Source: Mesorhabditis belari (taxonomy: Eukaryota; Nematoda; Chromadorea; Rhabditida; Rhabditidae). From it: a stretch of DNA of 64,000 nucleotides. The DNA is taken from positions 671,001-735,000 of the forward strand of contig CAUEEP010000752.1 in the NCBI GenBank assembly GCA_958450365.1, read 5' to 3'. Below, piece by piece: positions 12,530-25,200 of the stretch. A program made the translations under genes and the position numbers. Positions within the stretch are counted from its first letter, which is position 1. Each line of letters opens with the position of its first letter. The notes under the pieces are model-generated. The model saw nothing but the letters and a program-made list of their open reading frames with translations, searched no databases and had not been told where the DNA came from.

Positions 12530-12618
12530 GGAATTTTCAGTTCGGGGCAGCTCGTTCCTTATTTAGACCAAGCCAAACTTGAACCTGAACACATTTTGAA
12601 ATGGCAGCCAAGCCAAGA

Positions 12619-12864
12619 CCCCACCCCCATAATGACGGTGCGGAGTGTTGGGTAGTTTAGCTTTGAACAAGTTTTTCTCGACACTGGTTTATGCTACAAT
12701 GCGCGCTTAGGTATCAAAAAATAGCTGAAATTCAGGGCTATTTTTTGATACCTAAGCGCGCATTGTAGCATAAACCAGTGTCGAGAAAAACGAGTCCAAA
12801 GCTAGACTACACAACGCTCCGCACCGTCATTATGGGGTGGGGTACTATTACAGTATTTACGGTA
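12619..12864. mobile_element. palindromic MITE, family A copy 3, left end missing
   Basis: It begins within the CCCCACCCCC part of the terminus, preceded by a GGCAGCCAAGCCAA segment that also occurs at 12171-12185. The right terminus is intact. Confidence 0.8.
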
Positions 12865-13397
12865 TTTACTTACTGAAATAAACTATAAATTTCTTACTTA
12901 ATAATCAAATAAATAAATCATTTACTGATTACTGAATCATTTACTGATTTACTGAAAGTGATGTTGGTACTGGATTGACTGGAAAAAGTCACCAGTATAG
13001 TTGAGTCAACATTTTCTTTGTTATTTTCGTTTTTTCTTAAACATTTTGTCTAAATTGGTTGGAAATGGAGAAAATCGGAAAACCTAGTTCGCTTTTGGTG
13101 AAATTCGAGACGTCGATTTCGAAGAAAAGAATGGGAAAAGGAAAAGTAGAAGCACAAATGTTCACTCATTTTCAAAACCCACGAATAGAAAGGAATTCGG
13201 TCATTTGAGTGGTCAAACCTTGAGGAATATACAAGGAAATTTAAAGGAAAATGTACCTTTATCGTGATTTTATTCTTGACCTATTTGTTTTCAAATCTAG
13301 TGACTGAATCTGATTGAAAACAGTTACCTGATAAGAGATTTGTTGCCCTTTTTGATTTGGCTTATAACTCTGATAGCTTGTGAATTATTGGATTGAT
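12865..13397. other. no gene seen
   Basis: AT-rich; short direct repeats of TTTACTGATT at 12920-12955. Confidence 0.5.
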
Positions 13398-13481
13398 CTT
13401 TCTTTCTTTCTTCCTTTCTTCCTTCCTTCCTTCCTTCCTTTCTTCTTCCTTGTCTTTCCTATTTCTTCATGGGGAAAGAAG

Positions 13482-13555
13482 GCGCTGATGGCTCAGTGGT
13501 AAAGCATTTACCAAAGCAGAAGGTTGAGAATTCAATTCGCCTCCATTTCAAATTC
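13482..13555 (+). repeat. tRNA-like segment
   Basis: TGGCTCAGTGGTAAAGCA (A box) and GAGAATTCAATTC (B-box-like) with a final CGCCTCCA, but no consistent cloverleaf. It follows a C/T-rich microsatellite (13398-13465). Confidence 0.4.
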
Positions 13556-13979
13556 ATTTCTTTATTTTATTGAAAGTTGCTGCTTTTCTGAATATTCTAT
13601 TCAAAAATATTCTATTTATTTCTTCAAAATGATAACTTTGGTGGGTTTTTTTGAAATCTTTAAGAAATTTAGCTGCTTTAGCTGAAATTCAGTAACTGAT
13701 CCTTCAATTCGAATTTGATTTTCAGTTATTTCTTTTAGTGAACTTTAACAATTAAACTAAAATCTTGATTTACAAGGTGTACAAAGTTTTTTTTTATGCT
13801 AAATCACCCATCGAAAGCTTAACAACAAGAAAACTAACTGACAAATTGAGCAATCTATCAAAAAAAGATGTTTTTAACATTTTTAAGCCCCAAATCACTT
13901 AAAAGAGAAAGGCAATAGTGAGCTGTGGCAAAATGAGATAATTCATGGATCATTTGAAGGAAATCATTTGAAAAACAAA

Positions 13980-14445
13980 AGTTTTGCCAAAGAGGAATCG
14001 AACTGGAGCGAAAGGATGCAGCACTCGTTTTGTATTCCAGCTCAGGCTCAGGCCTAAGCCTAACAAAAAATGGGGGTTCAGCCCAAACCCAAATAGACTT
14101 AGTGCTAGGCGCTAGCCGCTAGCCTACGCACTAAGTCCAAGCCCTATCCACTATACCACCAAGCGACGTTTGAAGCCGCGTGAGAGAGCCGTTATAAAGC
14201 CGTCCTTATAAATGCGTTCTTATAAAGGCGTCCTTTAAAGGCTTCAAATTCAAAAAAACCCTATTCGGCTCCAAATTTTTTTTGCATTTTCTTCCAAAAC
14301 TTAAAACACGTATAACTTTTTTATAGAAAGTCATTTAGCAAAAACGGAAAGCGGTTTCGGAATCAGCGTGAAATTCTGCGTCAAATGGTCTATAGCTTAT
14401 CTCATTTGTCCTTTTTCCTTATTAACGAAACAACTGGTTTTCAGT
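13980..14445 (-). repeat. family J repeat: split tRNA-like head plus telomere-like core
   Basis: On the minus strand an A box (TGGTATAGTGGATAGGG, about 14140-14155) and a B box (GTTCGATTCC, about 13987-13997) are separated by some 130 bp. The insert contains CTTAGGCCTGAGCC-type units and the ACTTAGTGCGTAGGCTAGCG core also found at 28924. The tail (AAAAACGGAAAGCGGTTTCG) recurs at 48727 and 62493. Confidence 0.5.
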
Positions 14446-15124
14446 GATTCGACCTTTTAAAGCCTCAACAAAGGCTGAAACGATTTTTCTGATGTTTTTC
14501 AACGTTCCTTTTTCACTTTTTTCACCATACTTACACCACTTTTAGCCACCATAGAAATCCGTAAATTTTCTCTTCACAAAAATTCCCAAGTGGGTTCGAT
14601 GGATGGGTCAAAATAGGCCGTCTTCTCCTCAGCTTTTCCCTTTTTTTTCCTCAATTCTCGTACATAATATTGATGACTCTTCACTTTTCATTCAAAAAGG
14701 GTTCTTTTTCCTTAAAAACATGCAACGTTTTTACGAAATTATTCAAGAATAACTTTACGGATGTTCCATTAGAAAATGAGGCTTTTGGAGATTCTTTAAA
14801 CCGAAAGAACTTGAGTTTTAATGAGTATTAAGGCTTTTTGTGAGTCCAAATCTTTCATACTTCGTTCAAATCTTTTATCAATCATCAAAAATACTTTAAA
14901 ATATCGATTTTCAAAAGAAATCCTGTTTCTTTTTGCTAAAAATTTTATGGTTCCGGTTCTTTTCAAAACACTGACAAGACTTTGACAGTGATTAGGTTTT
15001 GAATTAAATATTTTGGATTTCAACTTATAACTTTATGAAAAGAGGAGAAATTCTAATAAATTACATGACAAGTTTTAATTTTCAACTTTTAACTTCATGT
15101 TAAAGGGATAAATTCCAATTTTCT
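14446..15124. other. no gene seen
   Basis: AT-rich unique sequence leading into the CTTTCTAT satellite. Confidence 0.5.
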
Positions 15125-15455
15125 ATTTTTCTACCTTTCTATCTTTCTATCTTTCTATCTTTCTATCTTTCTATCTTTCTATCTTTCTATCTTTCTATCT
15201 TTCTATCTTTCTAGCTTTCTATCTTTCTATCTTTCTATCTTTCTATCTTTCTATCTTTCTACCTTTCTACCTTTCTACCTTTCTATCTTTCTATCTTTCT
15301 ACCTTTCTACCTTTCTACCTTTCTATCTTTCTATCTTTCTACCTTTCTACCTTTCTACCTTTCTATCTTTCTATCTTTCTATCTTTCTACCTTTCTACCT
15401 TTCTACCTTTTTATCTTTCTATTTTTCTAGCTTTCTTTCTTTCTATCTTTCTATC
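15125..15455. repeat. polypyrimidine satellite, 8-bp unit
   Basis: About 40 copies of CTTTCTAT or CTTTCTAC. One strand is almost pure pyrimidine. Confidence 0.9.
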
Positions 15456-15784
15456 CAGACTTCGAATTTCAAAACTTTCTTTGACTTTGATTCGGCTTCA
15501 TGAATAATCCTTTCAATATATCATTTTCTTTCCTTTAGGCCTGTTTTTTGTTATGCATGAGCACTTTCTCACGAAAAAAAAACATGAAAAGACGAATGGA
15601 TAAAGTCTTTTGAGAAACGAAATCTCATCAAGATTTTGATCGATAATAATAGAAAGATTTCTGTTGACAGTTTTGAGGAAATAAGGGAAATCTATTTCTA
15701 TTCTTAACTCATCTATGATTACCTATGATTATTATTCAGCTTTTGATTATTTATATTGTCAATCTTCTTCAATCTCCTTCAAAT

Positions 15785-16287
15785 ATATGTCGTAGCCGAT
15801 TATGAATGAAATTCTTTGGCAAATCTTTCTAGTAGAGCAACCCTTTAATGTATGAGGACAATATTATATCATCTTGTAGCGAATTAAATTATTCTGCGTC
15901 GATTGGTACCAAATTTGTGAGTTTAGGTTAAAAATTGCCGGCGCTACAACGTTTCATTCAAAATCGGCGGGACCCCCGTAGCCGATGATGAATGAGTGGG
16001 TCTAGAAGCGTCCAACCATCAAGTATTTAGTATCATTCAACGCAGAATCATTAATAATTATGTTAAATTTTTTAAATTACAAAGATTGAATAAAAAGAAA
16101 AAAAATTAGAGCAAAAAACTGTTTGTTCAAGAGAAAACTTTGAGGCCCCATAATTTTTTTTCTTTTTATCCAATCTTTCTAATTTCAAAAATTTAACATA
16201 ATTATTAATGATTCTGCGTTGAATGATACTAAATACTCGATGGTTGGACGCTCCTAGACCCACTCATTCATCATCGGCTACGACATA
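15785..16287. mobile_element. palindromic element with CGGCTACGACATA ends, family K
   Basis: ATATGTCGTAGCCGAT at the left and its complement at 16270-16287. Between 15976 and 16283 there is a near-perfect 140-bp-arm hairpin with GACCCACTCATTCATCATCG and GAATGATACTAAATAC segments. Fragments of the family lie at 1-66 and 5393-5468. Confidence 0.7.
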
Positions 16288-16667
16288 TAGATAATTTCGA
16301 TAAATTCTAATATTTAACTTTTACAAGTGAAGCTTTTTATCTTTTTTATTTTTATCTAAACTACATTTCAAAGAATTTATTGCATTGAAATTCTTTTCTT
16401 GTAGATATATTTGATTGAAAAAACTTGTTTTTTTTCAAATAGCAAGCGACTATGAGATTTTCCGATGTGGCCTCTGTTTCTTAAGCAAACATTTCTTCTC
16501 TTTGTTGACAATCAGAGAAAATCCCTTTTTGATAAATCGATTTATCGCTTGCCGTCAATAAGACCGAGAATACTGAGTTCTGAGTTCAAGAGATTAGAAG
16601 AATTTCGTCAAAAATTCAAAAAATCATTGCATCACTGATTCAAGTGGGCAGAAATTAACAAATTTTG

Positions 16668-16828
16668 CTTACGTTAGCGTTAGCTTACTTTACGTTAGCG
16701 CTAGCTCACTTTACGTTAGCGCTAGCTCACTTTACGTTAGCGCTAGCTCACTTTACGTTAGCGCTAGCTCACTTTACGTTAGCGCTAGCTCACTTTACGT
16801 TAGCGTTAGCTTACTTTACGTTAGCGTT
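16668..16828. repeat. tandem repeat, 21-bp unit
   Basis: Seven or more units of ACGTTAGCGCTAGCTCACTT-type sequence; each has the self-complementary AGCGCT. Reads as a seven-residue peptide repeat on the plus strand, but with no gene context. Confidence 0.85.
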
Positions 16829-17399
16829 TCAAACCAACAATGATTCTGGATTTGTATTCCGAAAATCTGTGATCAAAACAAATGATTGCCCTATTTCTAA
16901 AATGTTGCTGCTCAAAGCAAACGTCAAAACTTTCTAGCAGGCTTTCTAGCAGGCTGATTCTCAATTGTAAGATTTAAAATGAAACATTTCTCCTTAATTT
17001 TTGTTAACTATTAAGCAAGAAGCCATAAATTTATGTAAAGCAAGGCAATTTTAGCAATTTCTTGCTAAAATCTCACTAATATTGGGTTAGAAAGTTGAAA
17101 ATATTGACGAAATGACAAGCATTTTTACATCTATCTTTACAGCGACCAGATTTCATCTATTAACTTGCGATTTCCTCTATCAAAAAGCTCTATTAATTCT
17201 GTGCAAAATAAAACTATTACGAGTTTTAAACGGCTTTGTTTTTCGAGTTTTTGAGGCCCTGAAGGCCTTGAAGGCCTTGAAGGAGGGCTTTGAAGCTGAG
17301 CGGCAATAGCAAAAGAATACGATTTGAACACTTTCATTCACAGAAATCTATTTTCTTATCAATAGAAAAAAGATAGAGTCTAAGAAGTTAAGCATAAAG

Positions 17400-17905
17400 C
17401 CAAATTTTCAGATCGATTTGCTTAGTCGATTTCCTTGTACACTCTTTTAACGAATTCTCAGTAAAATAAGAATTTTTCTTTAGTTTTACTTTCAAACAGT
17501 TCTTCTTTAGTTTTACTTTGCAACCTATCCCTCTTTTTCGAGATTTATTTAAAGATAATCCCACGGTTAGTTCAAGGAGAGGTTCTTTCGTTTTAGAAAT
17601 TCCAGTCACCTCCAATAAGTTTGTTTATAACTCTTTTCCAATAAGAACTGCCAAAATTTGGAATCGACTCCCCAGAGTTTTGAGAGAGTCCAATAGCATC
17701 GAAACCTTTAAGTTATCTGTAGATGATCTTGATCTTGAAGCTCTAGTGGATTCTTAACGTTATCTGTGCTACCCATTACATATATTTCATTGTGTTGCTT
17801 TTTATCGGCCCTTTTCGTGTTATTTGCATGAATTCATGTGTTTTAATCTTAAATCTAACGCACTTTATCTCAGGTCCTGAATAAAGTATCTATATAAACA
17901 GACTA
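17400..17905 (+). pseudogene. 3' end of a non-LTR retrotransposon
   Basis: A frame ending at 17757 reads VYNSFPIRTAKIWNRLPRVL and then FKLSVDDLDLE, which fits the C-terminal tail that follows the reverse transcriptase in many LINE-type elements. After the stop comes a short AT-rich 3' tail ending in TATATAAACAG. Heavily 5'-truncated. Confidence 0.65.
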
Positions 17906-17996
17906 AAATTGATTTAAAAAAAGGACAAAAAAAGTGAACGATAAACAAAGCAATTCTAATAAAGCAAACGCGCAAGTCAATGGGTGCACTAAGTAC

Positions 17997-18480
17997 AGTA
18001 GGGGTCATAACTTTGGACACACCTCGACACCGCTTTGGACACCTAAACTAGAATTTGTTCGTTCTTTCACTTTGCTTTTGCTTTTTGCTAATAAGAGCTT
18101 TTTCTACCGAAATCGACTATTTTATACAGTTTTTAGCCCTTTTCATTATTTCTGCATGAATTTGGCTTTTATTTTCATTCTCATTTATTTTTGAGCTACT
18201 TTACCCGAGACACCCACTTTCTAGGGGGTCATAACTTTGGACACGCTTTAGAAGACGGACAATTTATTCAAAATTACCAAAGAATAACTAAGATTTCGTT
18301 GCAAAACCTTTAGCGGTAATGACTGCTACACAACGCTGTGGCATCGAATTGATCAATTTGTCGATAGTGGCCTGAGGAATCTTGGCCCATTCTTGTCCAT
18401 AATCTTGGCCCATAAGCGCGGCGACGAGTTCGGTGATTTTTGTGAATGTTCGTGACCGAATGCGTCGATCCAATTCCGCT
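17997..18480 (-). pseudogene. Tc1-like transposon relic with transposase C-terminus
   Basis: On the minus strand 18288-18473 reads WAKIPQATIDKLINSMPQRC and then AVITAKG, the usual end of Tc1-type transposases. GGGGTCATAACTTTGGACAC occurs twice (18001 and 18223), as expected for terminal sequence of this group. The rest is lost. Confidence 0.7.
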
Positions 18481-19085
18481 TGTAGCTACAATTGTAGCTA
18501 CAGAGCTACAAAGCTTATGAAAAAGCTAGCCATTTTCTACTTTTAGCCCAATAGTAAGATACTTTTGATAATTTTTATTTGTTTTTGATACATTTAGCAT
18601 AAAATCTCAACCAATCTTGGGTAAATCTTTTTCATAAATTGTTTTAGATACAATATTAGTAAGAATCAGTTAGATTGATAGCTGATAACCGTTTACAATT
18701 TGAAAACAACTGAATCTCTGCATTAGACATGTGCCATCGAGTCAAATGCAATCTAGAAAACGACTTTTGTTTTCTAAAACGTGAATACAATGTGATTTTA
18801 CGCTTTAGAAAACAAAAGCCGTATGCTAAAATGCATTTAGCTAACCGCTTTTGCATTTAGCTAACCGCTAGCGACCCGATGGCACACGTTTAGTCTACAT
18901 TATTCTTAATCTTTTCAAAATCTTCCCATCTCCCTTCACTTGTTCACTCCTTTGTCCTTTTTAGCGTGCCCATCTTTTCCCTCTTGTAATCCTTTCCGCT
19001 TTCCGATTTTTTTCCTTTGTCTATGTTCATTCTTTGAAATATTTTATATAAAACTTTAGATATCATTAGATATTTTATATCAAAT
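18481..19085. other. no gene seen
   Basis: Contains an imperfect inverted repeat (TTTTGTTTTCTAAAACGTGA near 18765 and GAAAACAAAAG near 18808) and pyrimidine-rich sequence. Probably the upstream region of the ninein gene. Confidence 0.4.
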
Positions 19086-19182
19086 GATATCTAAATCTAC
19101 TTTTAAATCTACTTTTAAATCTACTTTTAAATCTACTTTTAAATCTACTTTTAAATCTACTTTTAAATCCACTTTTAAATCG
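19086..19182. repeat. tandem repeat, 12-bp unit
   Basis: Eight copies of AAATCTACTTTT just upstream of the ninein start. Confidence 0.85.
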
Positions 19183-19230
19183 ATTATATTCTATTTGTCG
19201 TGCAGAGAGTCAAAACATTCAATGTGTGAA

Positions 19231-19258
19231 TTTTTAGGGAAATGTTTCCCCATTTGTG
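19231..19258 (+). promoter_or_regulatory. acceptor-like site before the ninein start codon
   Basis: TTTTTAG lies 21 bases upstream of the start codon of the ninein gene. It could be a spliced-leader trans-splice acceptor or the end of a 5'UTR intron. No TATA box is recognisable. Inference from motif and position only. Confidence 0.35.
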
Positions 19259-22200
19259 ATGCCTTCTTTGAACACAACAGACGAGTCCCTGAATGACGAC
19301 AATGCGCATGTGCAAGAGTTGAAAAGAGTAAGTCGAGTTGATACTTGGTATATACAATAGGTAATAGATAAACCAGCTGATAATAAGAACTGCCAGAATT
19401 TGGAATCGACTCCCCAGAGTTTTGAGAGAGTCAGCTGATAGATAGATAGATCTTGTAATAGATAAACCAGCTGAACTGCTTCAGTATAAGTTGAGCTGTA
19501 GTAGCAAATCTATGAATAGTTATCAGAGCTTTTATCAGATCTTTTATCAGCTATGAATCAGATCTTTTATCAGCTATAAATCAGATCTTCTCTTGCTTAT
19601 CCTGTGCCTGAAACTGTAGATCAAATAGACCATAATAGCAGCAAAATAGACCTATTAGTAGCAGATTTATTCAGTAAATTTAGTTTATTTCATTCATTTC
19701 ATTTATTTCATTGTTTTACAGCCTTCAAAATCCCTTTTAGATCTTTCTCTCATGCAATGTTGACGAACGGGAGTGTTTGACGGCGATCGGCTTGTCGAGG
19801 CTGTGTGACAAGCTGAAGTTGACCGCTTTTGCTCCCGATATTATCACGCGAGTGCTCCATGGAGAAGATCATGTCAATTTTCATGTAAGTTTTCAATTGC
19901 AGCACTTCCAAATCCTAATAATGAGTTACTTACTAAGAAATGTTTTCTAAAAGCCATTCTTCGCATGATTTCAATTTGGTCAGGCTACAGCCTGGCAGCC
20001 TGACCGTACAGCCTGAGCGTACAGCCTGAACGTACAGCCTGACCGTACAGCCTGACCGTACAGCCTGACCCTACAGCCTGACCCTACAGCCTGACCGTAC
20101 AGCCTGACCGTACAGCCTGACCAAATTGAAATCATGCGAAGACCAAAACCAAAAAGGTCAGGCTACAGCCTGCCTTCATTAGTATCAATCATGTTAATTC
20201 CGCCTCTTTTTCGATTCCGTTGGTCGTTCGTCTCGATCGTTTGCCGTTGGCAATCTACGAATTTTGCTCGTATCTTAGCCGGGTTTATTTGAAAAACGTT
20301 GAATTTGCTTTCATTCGATGGGAAATCTAATTTCGCATCGAATGGAAGCAAATTCAACGTTTTTCAAATAAACCCGGTCAAGGTGCGAGCAAAATTCGTA
20401 GATTGTCAACGGTAAACGGATCAAAAAAGGGCAGAAGATCAAAAAAGTTAACATCTCTGATTAGTATAGCTTCTAAATATCGATTTTTGGTCAGGAATTC
20501 AATAAATCCCCATTTCAGGATTTCAAAGATCGTTTCGTTGCACTGCTGCCCGAAATAATCGATGTCGCGTCGGGGACGGTGGATGAATTGGTGACGAAAG
20601 CTGTGCAAAATGCCCGAAAATTGGGGATTGGAGACACGAGTTGCAGGTGGGGAAAAGAGGTGGAATGGGGAAGGAAAAGAAAGGAAAATTTGAGAGGAAA
20701 TGATGGATTTTCGAATGAAAACCATTCAGTAATCTATTAGCTATTTTGTTTTTCTCTTGTGTCTTTCAATGTTTCAATGTGATCTCGGAAAGTTGCTTTA
20801 AAGTTTGACTCTCAAACTGATACTCCTTCTCGGACTTACGCTAGAGCTAACACAGTTTTGACTTTTTGAAAAGAAAATTTTGACTAAATGGGGAAGAAGG
20901 GGTCCTTTTATACGTGAAATTGTTTAGGATACGGTATTTCTAGTGTCTTATTCGACTGTGAAAGCTTTTAGTGTCACCCCAATGGATTTTCCTGTCTTAA
21001 AGCTAACAAACTTTTGGGGGTGGGACAAATGCGACCTTTTTTTGCGCACCTGGACATTTGCGCACCTTTTTTTTGCTGGAAAAGGCCTTAGGAAAGGTCG
21101 TAGAGTTTCAAAAATGTTTCCATAGAAGGGAATCGTATGCGTAGATTCCGAATTTCGACAAATCAGACCTCGCTGACACGTCAAATTTGGACTAAAAGGC
21201 AAAAACTACGCAACTTAACGCTTTTCCGCAGTTTTTGCCTTTTAGCCCAAATTTGACGTGTCAGCGAGGTCTGATTTGTCGAAATTCGGAATCTACGCAT
21301 ACGATTCCCTTCTATGGAAGTATTTTCGAAGCTCTACGACCTTGCCTAAGGCCTTTTCCAGCAAAAAAAAGGTGCGCAAATGTCCAGGTGCGCAAAAAAA
21401 AGGTCGCATTTGTCCCACCCCCCAAACCTTCAGCGTTTAACCAGTACTTTTTTTTTCTGAACGTTTATTTTAGCAGATAATGCATTTTTCTTCATGTACT
21501 TGATCAAGGAAAACTTGAAATTGCATTAACTTTGAATAATTTAGGTTAATTTCAATTTAAATTACATTTTTATTTACCATACTTTATGTGCTAATTAATT
21601 TTTACGTGTTTTTCTTTAGTAAAAAAAAAAAGAAACAAACGTGAAAAACTATCCTTCACTTTTCTCCTTAAAAACCTATCTCCTTTTCAATCTTTCCATT
21701 TATCTTGATCTTTTTTGTGTAAGGGGAAAACAAGTGACCGGAAAATAAACCCTCAACATTTTCCCATTTTTTTAGTTTCAAAATTTTGAACTCTCATAAA
21801 AAACTAGTAAAAAATTGCCAAAAATTTACATAATCTAGTGATGAGTGAGCGTGAAAATTCACAATTTCCCTCACACAAAAAAAAACGACATCAAAGTTAC
21901 TGAAAGAGTGATTGAAAAGAACATAAAAAGAATATTGATGTGATTGTCAGTGACATGAAAAGAATAGGGAAATCCTGGAGAGAAAGGGTATTTTTTTTGT
22001 CTTTCTCTCTGTTAGAAGGGGTTGACTAGCCATTTTTGACTAAAATTTTTGTGATTTTATGGCTCTCAAAAAAAATTGATGTTGATTCACTTGGTTTACC
22101 GGGTTTTTAGACCTTGAAAAACGGATTCACGATTGAGTTAGCTTATCGATTTTGCCTAAGCATTACAATTATAAATTTGTACAATTTAACTACCGTAAAT

Positions 22201-25200
22201 ACTTTAATAGTACCCCGACCCCCCTCGTACAGTCGCGTAGTCGCACAGGTTTTTAGTATTTCATTTTTTTTAAAAGCGCCCGTACTTTCAAAAAATGCGC
22301 TTTTGGTATCAAAAAATAGCTGAAATTCAGGGCTATTTTTTGATACCAAAGCGCGCATTGTAGCATAAACCAGTGTCGAGAAAAACTCGTTCAAAGCTAG
22401 ACTACGCAACACTCCGCACCGTCATTATGGGGGTGGGGTACTATTACAGTGTTTACGGTAAGTATCATGCTGTGACCGTATTTCCTCTAATAAACGTCCC
22501 CTTCCTCGATCAACTTTAGGCGCCTCGTTCTCAGCCCCATTTCGTTCTCAGCCCCATTTTTTTGGCAAGAAACTGTCGCTTATCTGGTATCTATGTAAAA
22601 CCAAAGAAACTTACCGTAAATACTGTAACAGTGCCCCACCCCCCTCGTACAGTCGGGTAGTCACAAAAGTTTTTTAGTATTTCATTTTTTGCAAAGCAAC
22701 CGTACTTTCAAAAAATGCGTCTTTGGTATCAAAAAATAGCCCTGAATCTCAGCTATTTTTTGATGCCTAAGCGCGCATTGTAGCATAAACCAGTGTCGAG
22801 AAAAACGCGTCCAAAGCTAGACTACACAACGCTCCGCACCGTCATTATGGGGGTGGGGTCCAATTACAGTATTTACGGTATATTACTAAAGCTTTTAGAA
22901 TGCACAGAATTCACAAAATACTGCATTTGTTTTGATTTGGTTGTTTAAATCGTTTAAATCGTTTAGCTTGACTTGAAATCGAACCAATCCTAGTCTAGTC
23001 TTCAGGCTTTTCAATTGAGTTTATGATTTTCCAGTTTTTATTACGGAATTTGTTTACATAGCTCAAAAAAACGTTATTCATTTATCCTGTTTGCTGTTTA
23101 CTTTCTCATTTGAATCAACACCAACAAAGCTGAAGACGAAAAATTCTGATTTGTAGACTAGCTTCACACTTGACTTTATTCTTTCATACTTGCATACCCA
23201 AAACATTGAGATCTATCGTTAATACTCTAATAGAACGTCACTCTCTGGTATAGTCGGGTAGTAGACCTGCTTAACGAGACTGGGAAAAATTTCCGGACAG
23301 TCTGCCTCGCTCTTCGATTTTTTACTGCCCAAAGCTCCTTTGAGCATGAAATCCAGTTCCCCCGCAAGCCCTTATTCTAGGCTTCATTTTGATACAAAAC
23401 ATGGCTAGGTTCCCTTTTGTTATTCTTTAGATTTTGATCAATCTTTCGCCGGACTCGATAAGATTAATGAGTCCAGAAAAATTTTCATCTAAAATCATCG
23501 AATTCGAAAAAATGGCAAAACAGAATCTAGCCATGTCTAGTATCAAAATGAAGTCTAGAATAAGGGCTTACGGGGGAACTGGGTTTCATGCTCGACGGAG
23601 CTTTGGGTAGTAAAGAAAATCGAGGAGTGAGACAGACTGTCTGAAAATTTGGCTCAGACTCGTTAAGCAAGCCTATCTTATAATCTAACCTAGAAAATCA
23701 TTTTTATCTCAGCTTCTCGATTTTTCCGAACTAAACTTTTGATACCAAAAAAGGACTGATTTCAAGAGCTATCATTTGATACCCAAGCGCAAACTTTAGC
23801 ATAAAGCAGCGCGGAGAACGAGACGTTCAAAGTTAGACTACGCTCTTGACTCATTATGAGAGTACTTTTAGAGTATTTATAGAATACTCTAATAGAAATT
23901 AGCTTTTCAAATATCATATTTATCTTTAAAAAGCTTTTTTATGCTCAAATCCGTATAGAAAAGTCACTTGATCTATTTCCCATTCCTTTTTTCACTATGG
24001 AGTATTTCCCACCACGAAAAAAGAAAGATTCTGAGTCGGAGTACGAGTACGAGATCGAGTATCAGTGGGTATTTTCTCAATATTATTGTATAACTAAATA
24101 ATGCTTTTAAAGCCTTCCAAAGCCTTCCAAAGCCTTCCAAAGCCTTCTAAAGACTCTTAAAGACTTTTAAAGCCTTTGAAAGACTTCTAAAGCCTTCTAA
24201 AGCTTTCTAAAGCCTTTTAAAGACTTTTAAAGACTTTTAAAACCTTTTAAAGCCTTTCAAAGCCTTTCAAAGCCTTTCAAAGACTTTTAAATCCTTTTAA
24301 AGCCTTTTAAAGCCTTTTAAAGCCTTTTAAAGCCTTTTAAAGCCTTTTTTAAAGCCTTTTAAACACTTTTAAACACTTTTAAACACTTTTAAACACTTTT
24401 AAACACTTTTAAACACTTTTAAACACTTTTAAAGATTTTTAGACTCACTCGCTACGAGACGAGACTTTTATGCGAGAATACAAGTGAACTGCAATCATTG
24501 ACATCGGGTGATGTATCGGCTCTCTTCGATCGAGCTGATATTGATCGGTTTGTTGTCTATAAAAGAATATAAAGCTTTTATGACATTACAATTTGGGTTT
24601 TTTTCTGTATAAAATCAATCTATTCATGAGAACAATTGAAAGCAATTCTGCTTATGATTTTTTCTAGCCTTTTTAGAGTAAAAGTTTATGATCTAATCTT
24701 GATTTAAAATTTTATATACCGTATTTTCTCTAATAGTAGTGCACCGCGTCGCCTAAATTGCTCGAAATCTCGAAAACCGTTTATCAAAACCTATCGATGT
24801 GGGATCGGAAAATGTAGCTGACGATGAGATCTAGTGGGGGATTAGAGTGTTGAGCTGCTGGGAAAAATTGGAAACCGTAAAATAGTCATCAACTCGGATC
24901 CTAGCATCTGTAAGCCAGGCCAGGTCAGAGTCCAAGTCTAGATACTTAAACAAGCAATCTTGAAAAGCGCTTATCAAAGCCTATCGATGTGGGATCGGAA
25001 AATGTAGCTGACGATGATATCTAGTGGGGGATTAGAGTGTTGAGCTTCTGCAAAAGCTTAGAAACCGTAAAATAGTCACCAACTCGGCTCGCCGGGGTGC
25101 ACTACTCTTAGAGAAAATACGGTATGCTGTACAGCTAACAAAACACGTCATTTGTAGAAACGGCCGTGTCTCCGTTCATCAATTCCTTCAACAATTCCGT

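Noticed and set aside
16668..16828. CRISPR-like array
   Set aside because: Repeats are directly adjacent without unique spacers, and this is eukaryotic DNA.
16665..16937. Peptide-repeat ORF (Leu-Ala-Leu-Ala-His-Phe-Thr)
   Set aside because: A 21-bp satellite is automatically in frame with itself; there is no start context, splice sites or family match.
19084..19296. Plus-strand ORF of repeated Ser-Thr-Phe-Lys
   Set aside because: It is the 12-bp satellite read as protein; the real first ninein exon uses a different frame from 19259.
20948..21480. Two ORFs of the same sequence on opposite strands
   Set aside because: They are the two arms of the palindromic MITE 21016-21423.
23998..24058. 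Possible extra ninein exon encoding a Lys/Glu/Tyr-rich segment
   Set aside because: Exons 3 and 4 already join in phase without it, and there is no good acceptor in front of it.
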